Shown here piece by piece: positions 5,605-11,453 of a DNA stretch of 11,453 nt (position 1 is its first letter; each line of letters opens with the position of its first letter). Origin of the DNA: Desulfobacterales bacterium C00003060 (GTDB taxonomy: Bacteria > Desulfobacterota > Desulfobacteria > Desulfobacterales > C00003060); assembly GCA_001751085.1 (NCBI GenBank), contig MAXP01000039.1, positions 1 to 11,453 on the forward strand, in the 5' to 3' direction. The translations under genes and the position numbers were made by a program. Below the pieces are notes generated by a model that did not search any database, was not told where the DNA came from, and worked only from the letters and a program-made list of their open reading frames with translations.

Positions 5605-6905
5605 TATCTCTCTTGCCTTATCCTAACAGCCCTGGCGTGGGCTGTTAGTCCTTCAATTTCTGCTAATCGGATAATGTCGGCAGCATCTCTTTTAAGCGCC
5701 TTCTCAGCATAGTAAACAATACTTGTTTTCTTGGTGAAGTGATCCACAGAAAGCGCTGATGCAAACCGAGCGGTCCCTGCTGTGGGGAGCACATGGTTTG
5801 GCCCTGCTATGTAGTCCCCCACAGGTTCAGGTGTGTAAGAGCCAAGAAACACAGCGCCTGCATTTTGGATACGGTCCAGGTATTGGAAGGGTTCTTCGAC
5901 TTGTAGTTCTAAGTGCTCCGGGGCGATTCTATTGGCCAGGTCAAAGGCAGCGGCAAGATCGGGCACCACCATTATAGCCCCATAAGTTTTTATCGAGGCC
6001 TCAGCAATGTCCCTTCTTGGAAGGTCTTTCATTTGCCCCATGACGGCATCAGACACGGCCTTGGCTTGATTTTGTGATGGTGTAAGAAGGATCGCTGAGG
6101 CAAGGGGGTCATGCTCTGCCTGGGATAGAAGGTCAGCGGCAACATAGGATGCTTTTGCTTGTTCATCTGCGATCACAAGCACTTCGCTGGGTCCTGCGAT
6201 TATGTCAATCCCTACTGTGCCGGATACCAGCTTCTTGGCAAGGGTGACATAGATGTTGCCCGGGCCTACAATGACATCCACCTTGGGAATCGTCTCTGTA
6301 CCATATGCAAGGGCCGCGATTCCCCAGGCGCTTCCAGCCTTGTAGATGGTTTCAACACCTACCCTGTGGGCGGCCACAAGCAGATGCGGGTTGACCTCTC
6401 CGTTTCTTGTTGGGGGTGTGGTGATGCATAGCTTTTTAACACCTGCGATCCTTGCAGGAATACATCCCATGAGAACCGATGATACAAGAGGGGTCTTGCC
6501 CCCTTGCCCGCCTGGCACATACACACCTGCGGCATTTACCGGCCGAACAAGCTGTCCAAGCATCGTACCGTCAGCATTGGTCGTAAACCAGGACCGCTCA
6601 ACCTGATACCTGTGAAAGGCCTCGATCTGTTTTGCAGCTTTGTTCAGGCTTCTGACAAACCCCTTGTCTACCCTGCGGCGGGCCCCATCAAGCTCTGTCT
6701 TTGTGACTTTCAGCGATTTGGCGGTCAGCTCGGGCGCATCAAAGCGGTTTATGTAGTCTATCAAGGCCTTGTCTTTGTTTTTTCGAATATCTGTCAGGAT
6801 TTTATTGACAGCCTGCATATCGCCGGCCTTGAAGGCAAGGTCCCTGTTTAGGATTGTATCAAGCCTTTTCTTGGCAGTTTCTGATGGGAATTCGAATATT
6901 CTCAA
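5583..6905 (-). CDS. hisD: Histidinol dehydrogenase, C-terminus extended by MITE
   Basis: It catalyses the last two steps of histidine synthesis, oxidising L-histidinol to L-histidine with NAD+ and a bound zinc. The family motifs are all present: GVYVPGG, SAWGIAALAYGT, the NAD-site GPGNIYVTLAKK, IAGPSEV, DLLSQAEHDP (zinc ligands Gln and His), APEHLEL (catalytic Glu-His), GDYIAGPNHVLPT (Asp ligand) and the C-terminal EGLTAHARAV (His ligand). The start is a TTG at 6905 giving LRIFEFPSE, with AAAGGA six bases upstream; the longer in-frame ATG at 6992 lies inside the upstream epimerase gene. The product is 440 residues. The last seven (YTSKGHK) and the stop codon come from MITE copy 2; without it the gene would end at residue 433 with TAG, the normal length. 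The active site is untouched, so it is probably functional. It is translationally coupled to the epimerase gene. Confidence 0.95.
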   Translation of the reverse strand: MRIFEFPSETAKKRLDTILNRDLAFKAGDMQAVNKILTDIRKNKDKALIDYINRFDAPELTAKSLKVTKTELDGARRRVDKGFVRSLNKAAKQIEAFHRYQVERSWFTTNADGTMLGQLVRPVNAAGVYVPGGQGGKTPLVSSVLMGCIPARIAGVKKLCITTPPTRNGEVNPHLLVAAHRVGVETIYKAGSAWGIAALAYGTETIPKVDVIVGPGNIYVTLAKKLVSGTVGIDIIAGPSEVLVIADEQAKASYVAADLLSQAEHDPLASAILLTPSQNQAKAVSDAVMGQMKDLPRRDIAEASIKTYGAIMVVPDLAAAFDLANRIAPEHLELQVEEPFQYLDRIQNAGAVFLGSYTPEPVGDYIAGPNHVLPTAGTARFASALSVDHFTKKTSIVYYAEKALKRDAADIIRLAEIEGLTAHARAVRIRQERYTSKGHK

Positions 6906-6918
6906 GATAGATCCTTTC

Positions 6919-7878
6919 CTACGACTGAAACACAATTCTAAAGTAGTCCACCGCCTTGCGGAGACCTTCTTCAAGAGAAACCTGGGTTTCATAGTTTAAG
7001 ACTTGTTCGGACACAGTGATATCAGCCCACGAATCGCGCACATCGCCAGGCCTGGGGTCGGTGTAGATAGCTTTCACATCAGATCCCGTGATCTTCCGCA
7101 AGAGGGCTAAGAGCTGGTTGAGGGTAAGGCGGCCGCCGCAGGCAAGGTTCATGACCTTGCCCGGGGCGTCCTCGGCCTCAATGGCAAGCAGGTTTCCATA
7201 AACAACATTATCCACGTAGGTAAAATCACGAGATTGTTCGCCATCCCCGTATACAGTTGGCTGAGTGCCTGTCAGAAACGCCTTAACAAAAAGAGGAATC
7301 ACTGCTGAATATTCTGAATCAGGGTCCTGGTGAGGGCCGAACACATTGAAATATCGAAGTGATACGGTTTCAAGGCCGTAAAGTTCATAGAAAATCCGCA
7401 GGTAATGTTCTGCGGTCAGCTTTTGGACGGCATATGGTGAAAGTGGATCCGGGAATATCGTTTCATTCCTTGGAAACCCAGGTGCATTTCCATACACTGA
7501 AGAAGACGACGAAAAGATCAGCCGTTTCACTCCTGCATCTCGTGCTGCCACGAGAAGGTTAAGTGTCCCGTCAATATTGGCTTGGTTTGACTCAATAGGA
7601 TGGGCTACAGACTTCGGTACCGAAGGTATAGCCGCCTGGTGAAACACATATTGGACGCCATCCATTGCCTTGCAGCAAGTGGCAAGGTCTGTTATGTCGC
7701 CTTCCACTGTTTCCAGGTTAGCCATGAGATCGGGTGGCATCCCTGCAAACTTGAGGTTTTCCCGTTTTCCAGTAGAGAAATTGTCCAAGACGCGTACGTT
7801 ATCCCCCTGGTTAAGGAGGGTCTTCGCAATGTTCGAACCGATAAATCCTGCGCCGCCAGTTACCAAAAAACTAGCCAT
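6919..7878 (-). CDS. NAD-dependent UDP-sugar C4-epimerase, WbpP-like
   Basis: A 319-residue extended short-chain dehydrogenase/reductase. It has the nucleotide-binding GGAGFIGS at residues 8-15, the catalytic serine region SSSSSVYG (123-130) and the catalytic Y149-x3-K153 (YAVQK). The segment RYFNVFGPHQDPDSEYSAVIP is characteristic of the WbpP/TviC-like UDP-N-acetylhexosamine 4-epimerases rather than of plain GalE. The likely role is interconverting UDP-GlcNAc and UDP-GalNAc (or their uronic acids) for surface polysaccharide; exact sugar preference cannot be read. The ATG at 7878 has AAAGGAGA about 10 bases upstream. The gene is full length and is followed after 13 bases by hisD, whose ribosome-binding site overlaps its stop codon. 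The pairing with a histidine gene has no obvious metabolic logic. Confidence 0.88.
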   Translation of the reverse strand: MASFLVTGGAGFIGSNIAKTLLNQGDNVRVLDNFSTGKRENLKFAGMPPDLMANLETVEGDITDLATCCKAMDGVQYVFHQAAIPSVPKSVAHPIESNQANIDGTLNLLVAARDAGVKRLIFSSSSSVYGNAPGFPRNETIFPDPLSPYAVQKLTAEHYLRIFYELYGLETVSLRYFNVFGPHQDPDSEYSAVIPLFVKAFLTGTQPTVYGDGEQSRDFTYVDNVVYGNLLAIEAEDAPGKVMNLACGGRLTLNQLLALLRKITGSDVKAIYTDPRPGDVRDSWADITVSEQVLNYETQVSLEEGLRKAVDYFRIVFQS

Positions 7879-8308
7879 TGTTGTCTATTCTCCTTTCGGT
7901 GTTATTCCTTGCAGGGTCATAATTGGGGGTTTTGCCATAAGGGAGTGTCTATAGTGAGCTAAAGTAAACTAAAGTGCCTAAAATCGCAAAATATCCTAAG
8001 TTATCAAATAGTTAAATGTTATTTGGTTGAGTCAAGTGCATACCCCACTTCCATTTTTCCATTTAAGTTCGCAGGACGCGGACACCCTTATTACGCCCCA
8101 CCCATAAAATCAATTTCATCGCATGGCTGCAATAAGATTACGGCAACGTCCACCGCAAATGCTAAGTGGCATGGATAGTAGAACGTCCGCCATCACCAGT
8201 GGGCAGGGTAATCGGCCCTTTGTAAAAGGCGATTAAACACAAAATATGAAAAAAGCGTTAAATGCCACGACCATGCCCATCTGAGTCCATGGCGTTGTTC
8301 TGCGGCCT
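7879..8308. other. 430-base intergenic stretch, no gene seen
   Basis: AT-rich stretch between two same-strand genes. Near its left end are three roughly 10-base repeats (CTAAAGT at 7959 and 7969, CTAAAAT at 7978). AACGTCC occurs twice (8145 and 8182) beside a CCAC...GTGG inverted repeat, with no recognised meaning. The epimerase-hisD promoter should be here; TTGACT is seen on the minus strand near 8034-8029, but its -10 is poor. No open frame has a ribosome-binding site worth reporting. Confidence 0.5.
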
Positions 8309-8728
8309 TCATTGCGACTCATTACAGTATTTGCTTGGCCCAGGATATGGCAACAATTGTAATTCACTGATGAAGCGATAATCGCGTTGGTTCTTTGAGA
8401 TAAACGGCTGATTGAACGTAATGGCCGTAGCTGCAATCAACGCATCAGGTATTGCCAATCCATGACTCAATCGATACTGAAGCAAAAGACCAATTGCTTT
8501 ATCTGAGATCTGATCGCTCAGTTTGAGCACTTGGAATCGTTGCAGAAAACGTTTCGTGTTTTCCAGTTCAGTTTTGTTACGGCATCCAACAAAGAGCTCC
8601 ATCTGTGTGATTACACTAATAGCTAACATAGAGTTTTGTTCGAGACCATCTAAACAGTCAATTGCTTTGCTGATTTGCGATGCAGCGTCAATTAGAACAT
8701 CAGTATCAACGATGGCTAATGCATTCAC
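8309..8728 (-). CDS. VapC-family PIN-domain toxin
   Basis: A 139-residue PIN-domain ribonuclease, the toxin of a type II toxin-antitoxin pair; such toxins cleave tRNA or rRNA when freed from the antitoxin. The acidic metal-binding residues are in place: D8 (IVDTDVLID), E44 (TQMELFVG), D95 (IPDALIAATA), and the last motif FISKNQRDY (N113, D116), where Asn replaces the first Asp, as is common in VapC. The start is a GTG at 8728 that shares GTGA with the antitoxin stop codon, so the two are translationally coupled. Length and motif spacing are normal, so it is likely active. The RNA target cannot be inferred. Confidence 0.88.
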   Translation of the reverse strand: MNALAIVDTDVLIDAASQISKAIDCLDGLEQNSMLAISVITQMELFVGCRNKTELENTKRFLQRFQVLKLSDQISDKAIGLLLQYRLSHGLAIPDALIAATAITFNQPFISKNQRDYRFISELQLLPYPGPSKYCNESQ

Positions 8729-8967
8729 AACCTACGCCCCCATTCGCGTTGGCGCAGACTTTTCACCCAAGCAACGCTGTTACGCATGTCTTCACGCCCT
8801 CGCCACATCCCTATAAAAGGCTCATCAGATAGTTTGGTCTGCCTATGTTTCCTGATAGTACGCACAACTGGATAACGTGTTTTCAGGAAAGCCACAAAGT
8901 CAATGACTTCTTTCTGCGCCTCTACTGGTAAGGATTCTATCTCCTCAGCAATTTTTGTAGTCCTCAT
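8725..8967 (-). CDS. Antitoxin of the VapBC-type pair (DUF2281-like)
   Basis: An 80-residue protein directly upstream of the PIN toxin. The N-terminal half (EEIESLPVEAQKEVIDFVAFLKTRY, residues 8-32) matches the short helical DUF2281-type antitoxins that pair with PIN toxins. The C-terminal half is basic and tryptophan-containing (FIGMWRGREDMRNS...), the part that normally wraps the toxin and blocks its active site. The ATG at 8967 has a strong GGAGGAGG ribosome-binding site. Such antitoxins usually repress their own operon together with the toxin; no operator is obvious. MITE copy 3 ends 73 bases upstream and may supply the promoter. Confidence 0.85.
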   Translation of the reverse strand: MRTTKIAEEIESLPVEAQKEVIDFVAFLKTRYPVVRTIRKHRQTKLSDEPFIGMWRGREDMRNSVAWVKSLRQREWGRRL

Positions 8968-9036
8968 TTTTATCCTCCTCCCCCCTGCAAATATATTTCG
9001 TTCGGCTTCGTTTGTGTGGGATCCACTGAAGTATAT

Positions 9037-9065
9037 ATTATACCTCGAAAGGGCACAAATGACAC
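9037..9065 (-). promoter_or_regulatory. Possible hybrid promoter made by MITE copy 3, toward vapBC
   Basis: On the minus strand, GTGTCA (9065-9060, four of six -35 matches) is followed after exactly 17 bases by a perfect -10 TATAAT (9042-9037). The -35 and the first bases of the -10 are in the element end; the last bases come from the flank. Transcription would start near 9030 and run into the antitoxin gene. The other two copies carry the same -35 but only TATATC or TATATG at the junction. Confidence 0.45.
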
Positions 9066-9197
9066 TTTTTCGCCGGCCATGAACATCAATAGCCGCGTTG
9101 CTCAGGCATGCAATAGCCTGCTATTCCGCGCCTTCACGCCTTGCTCTTGATGCTCATGACTCACCGAGAAAAGCACCATTTATGACCTTCCGAGGTA
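9041..9197 (-). mobile_element. Palindromic MITE-like element, copy 3 (complete, inverted)
   Basis: Same length (157 bases), same ends and same central AATAGC-CT-GCTATT (9112-9125) as copy 2, in opposite orientation and flanked by TA. Seven differences from copy 2, some of them in the hairpin arms. Non-coding. It lies between the toxin-antitoxin operon and the ATPase gene. Confidence 0.9.
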
Positions 9198-9380
9198 TAG
9201 ACATCAAGTTCAATACAATATATCACTACAGCATAAGTTTCAAATAAAACATCAACCCACCTCTTCCAGTTCGTCAAGCAACACAGTTTCCCACGCCACA
9301 AATACATGCCGCAGAACGACCAAACCGTGCAAATGCCGTCCAATGATCATTGCGCTGGTTACGGCATATACGTTTTCCAG

Positions 9381-9414
9381 TCACAGTACCACCTCCGCTG
9401 GAGTGGTACTGTGA
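9381..9414. terminator. Strong hairpin just after the ATPase stop codon
   Basis: Eleven perfectly paired bases (TCACAGTACCA with TGGTACTGTGA), one bulged C, four more pairs (CTCC with GGAG) and a three-base loop. It begins one base after the ATPase stop codon on the minus strand. No T-run follows in that direction (GGAAAACG), so it is not a classical intrinsic terminator; it could protect the mRNA 3' end or be a protein-binding site. The structure is certain, the role is not. Confidence 0.5.
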
Positions 9415-9415
9415 C

Positions 9416-10783
9416 TTAGGACTCAGAAAGTAACCGTTGAAGCTGTTGCACCAGATAGTGCGGTAAAGAAATCAACTTGAAGTCCACCGTCCCCTTTGCT
9501 GTTTTTCTTCTTTCAGTGAATATGGTTGGTTGATCTGAACAAAATCTGACGGCTCGGGGCAATGATTTTTCCAGGACCATGATGTGCAGAGACCGCAGAC
9601 GTCCGGTGCCGCCGGCCTTAATCTCAACAGGAACGACATTATTAAAATCATCGGTGATCACATAGTCCACCTCAGCCGATGAAGACTTCCGCTCGCGAGC
9701 CCAGTAGAAAAGCTCAGGCACCCTGTAATGTGGCTGCGCTTGATAAAGATGCTGGCCGATGAATTGCTCCGCCAGAACGCCGTTATTCACCAGGTTCAAC
9801 TCTCCGACCTGTTCGATTTCAGTTGGTATGAGATTTAACTGTGTAAGCAATAGCCCCACATCAAGAAGCATCATCTTGAAAAATCGCTCGTTCTTCTCCG
9901 CTGCCAGCGGTATTCCGTTGGCGTGGCTATGAAAAATCTTTGTGATGATCCGGGCCAGGCACAACTGTTCAACCGCCTTTGCCAGGTCATTGGACCGGTA
10001 GTTCGGAGTTATGTGAGAGTAGATAAGTTTTTTCCCCATCAACCGAGGCATTGAATCAAAAACCATCGTGAGGAGTTGCGGATTTGACTTGCCGTGATAT
10101 TTATTAAAGTCCAAGCGAAATGTTTCGATAATCTCCGCCTTGACCCTTTCGACTTCTTTAAAGCTGCGATCCTGGGCGAAACAACTTATTGGCTCAGGCA
10201 TCCCGCCCACAACATTGAATATTCGTACCAGATGGTTGAGTTTTTCATGAATCGGTTCCTGGATTGTGTCTCCAAGTCTGTAACTCTCTAATTTGGCTAC
10301 GGCTTTGTCTTCTCCTGTTGCTAACAGAAATTCTTGAAAGGTCAGGGGGCCGAGATAAAAAAGTTCAATACGTCCGACCGGAATCGAAAATTTCGGTTCA
10401 GCTAACACAAACTCCAGAAGTGATCCGGTCACCATTATTCTGTATTCCGGCGCCTCCTCGTAGAAATACCGGAGAAGTGATAGAACAGGCGGGCAAGACT
10501 GTACTTCATCAAAGAAAATAATAGATCGCTTGGGATCGATATCAATATGGAGTTCGAACTCAATGGCCTCAATCGTCCTGCGCGGATTCAAATCATTCAA
10601 TGTTGGAATGAACCTCCAGGGTTTCTCCATATTGAGCTCAACCAACTGAAAATCCTCCTGCTCTGCAAACATACGAACCAGGGTGGTTTTGCCGACCTGA
10701 CGAGCGCCACGGATTAACATGGGCTTACGTTTACTTCTGTAACACCATTCTTTTAAATAGCTTAGACAATCTCTGTTGATCAT
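9416..10783 (-). CDS. AAA-type ATPase with DUF4143 C-terminus
   Basis: A 455-residue protein of the widespread stand-alone AAA (AAA_14) + DUF4143 family. The Walker A is GARQVGKTT (residues 26-34), the Walker B FFDEVQ (90-95), and a sensor-like VTGS follows at 118-121. The DUF4143 part starts around residue 200 and ends in a nuclease-like fold with AEVDYV (E371, D373) and VEIKAG (E387, K389), an arrangement similar to PD-(D/E)XK enzymes. The biological role is unsettled; the genes are patchily distributed and often sit near mobile elements or toxin-antitoxin genes, as here. The ATG at 10783 has AGAGGGTGGAG close upstream. It is a full-length single-gene unit. The family assignment is secure; a defence or nuclease role is only a possibility. 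Confidence 0.9.
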   Translation of the reverse strand: MINRDCLSYLKEWCYRSKRKPMLIRGARQVGKTTLVRMFAEQEDFQLVELNMEKPWRFIPTLNDLNPRRTIEAIEFELHIDIDPKRSIIFFDEVQSCPPVLSLLRYFYEEAPEYRIMVTGSLLEFVLAEPKFSIPVGRIELFYLGPLTFQEFLLATGEDKAVAKLESYRLGDTIQEPIHEKLNHLVRIFNVVGGMPEPISCFAQDRSFKEVERVKAEIIETFRLDFNKYHGKSNPQLLTMVFDSMPRLMGKKLIYSHITPNYRSNDLAKAVEQLCLARIITKIFHSHANGIPLAAEKNERFFKMMLLDVGLLLTQLNLIPTEIEQVGELNLVNNGVLAEQFIGQHLYQAQPHYRVPELFYWARERKSSSAEVDYVITDDFNNVVPVEIKAGGTGRLRSLHIMVLEKSLPRAVRFCSDQPTIFTERRKTAKGTVDFKLISLPHYLVQQLQRLLSES

Positions 10784-11124
10784 TCTCCACCCTCTTTAGA
10801 ATCCTTTAAGGCCAGTTAATCGTACGCGTCGAAATGTCAAAAGTCAAGGTATTTCCAGCAGCAATATTGATAGAAGTAAGGGAATAAAATGCGCTCAGTT
10901 TCCCCCTCTTCCCTGAAAACCCCGATAGGCCTCTGCCTGCTTGGTATACATGTCAACATAGAGACAGCCCTGAAGCATATGTGAGAAGTGCAATAGGGGT
11001 AAGGGGTTGCAAAAATTTCCAAACTTTTTTGTCGCAATGACTGGACATCATGATTTTTGTCTGATATGAAAATTATATACAGGGGTCCGTTTTGACGTTG
11101 ACCCCATATCAAGAGGAGGAAATC
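10784..11124. other. 341-base intergenic stretch before the transposase gene
   Basis: No coding sequence is convincing; a minus-strand frame at 10837-11169 overlaps the transposase start and lacks protein character. It probably contains the left end of the insertion sequence, whose exact border I cannot place. GGGGTC (11082-11087) and GACCCC (11100-11105) form a short inverted repeat just upstream of the transposase ribosome-binding site. Confidence 0.5.
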
Positions 11125-11453
11125 ATGAGCAAACCGAGCCGTAGGCCGAACCGCGAGGAGATCAAACAACTGAGAAAGGACAGGAAAAAGGCCCAGAAGG
11201 CTTTACGCGAACGTCAGAATTCGCAAGGATTAGTGCCAAGGAACAAGCCTGCGATGCCAAACCATAAGTGCGAGTATGAGACCGTGGAGCAAGAGGAGGC
11301 TGCACGTGTGGATGTCGCCACTGAACAACTCAGGACCTATCGTTCTCAGATGCCCACGTTGTTGAGACGATTGGCCAAAATTCGTGATCCGAGGAATCCG
11401 AAGAAAACTAAATACAAACTGACAGTTCTTATGATCTACGGCATCCTCATGTT
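11125..11453 (+). CDS. ISNCY-like transposase, N-terminal part
   Basis: The gene runs off the right edge after 109 complete codons. The N-terminus is basic and coiled (REEIKQLRKDRKKAQKALRE), then comes YETVEQEEAARVDVATEQLR, then LLRRLAKIRDPRNPKKTKYK and LTVLMIYGILMF. The DPRNPKK...LTVLMIYGIL segment is typical of transposases annotated as ISNCY-type, where it precedes the catalytic domain. The catalytic residues are beyond the window, so intactness cannot be judged. The start has the strong ribosome-binding site GAGGAGGA (11113-11120). Nothing visible ties this transposase to the 157-base elements. Confidence 0.78.
   Translation, partial: MSKPSRRPNREEIKQLRKDRKKAQKALRERQNSQGLVPRNKPAMPNHKCEYETVEQEEAARVDVATEQLRTYRSQMPTLLRRLAKIRDPRNPKKTKYKLTVLMIYGILM

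Noticed and set aside
8140..8192. Integron attC-like site, from repeated AACGTCC and a CCAC...GTGG inverted repeat
   Set aside because: The core-site spacing and the paired RYYYAAC/GTTRRRY layout are absent and no integrase is present.
9201..9343. Open frames and a possible gene remnant in the gap between MITE copy 3 and the ATPase gene
   Set aside because: A minus-strand frame gives about 42 protein-like residues ending in LLDELEEVG, but it has no start or ribosome-binding site and no family is recognised; another frame runs into the MITE. Not enough to call a pseudogene.
9381..9414. Classical rho-independent terminator of the ATPase gene
   Set aside because: The stem is excellent but the bases after it on the minus strand are GGAAAACG, with no run of T; kept only as a hairpin of unknown role.
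10837..11169. 110-codon minus-strand open frame
   Set aside because: It overlaps the well-supported transposase start antisense and shows no coding character.
1..11453. CRISPR array
   Set aside because: The only long repeats are the three 157-base elements and the 124-base inverted repeat; there is no series of 25-40 base direct repeats with equal spacers.

Overview
The window reads as accessory-rich chromosome of a strictly anaerobic bacterium, most likely a sulfate-reducing-type Desulfobacterota member. This is inferred from a stand-alone FmdE-family protein, a B12-binding radical SAM enzyme of the RiPP-maturation type, mixed GTG/TTG starts with strong Shine-Dalgarno sequences, an ISNCY-like transposase, and the density of short intergenic repeats. 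No rRNA or tRNA gene and no CRISPR array was seen.

Left part (1-2803). The window opens inside a small palindromic mobile element (copy 1). On the minus strand this element interrupts a cobalamin riboswitch whose 5' half and promoter lie at 55-191; the regulated gene is off the left edge. Divergent to it is a small secreted-protein gene that looks frameshifted (312-594). Next come an HU-type DNA-binding protein (880-608, minus), a calcineurin-like phosphoesterase (1704-1048, minus), a 463-base non-coding stretch with tandem heptamers, and an FmdE-family protein with a C-terminal zinc ribbon (2168-2803, plus).

Middle (2921-7878). A 615-residue B12-binding radical SAM protein resembling RiPP maturases is followed by a non-coding stretch with a large inverted repeat and then by a 115-residue unknown protein. 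Facing these on the minus strand is a two-gene operon: a WbpP-like UDP-sugar C4-epimerase followed, 13 bases later, by histidinol dehydrogenase. The two gene sets converge on copy 2 of the palindromic element. That copy sits exactly in the TA of the ancestral hisD stop codon and now supplies seven extra codons and a new stop.

Right part (7879-11453). A VapBC-type toxin-antitoxin pair (minus, GTGA overlap) has copy 3 of the element immediately upstream, where its end builds a plausible -35/-10 promoter. An AAA ATPase with a DUF4143-type C-terminus follows, with a strong hairpin just after its stop codon, and the window ends in the 5' part of an ISNCY-like transposase gene.

The most unusual thing here is the 157-bp element. 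Three copies lie within 9.2 kb; the two complete ones are about 96% identical. They are flanked by TA, are imperfectly palindromic along their whole length, and lie in three functionally sensitive places: a riboswitch, a stop codon and a promoter region.
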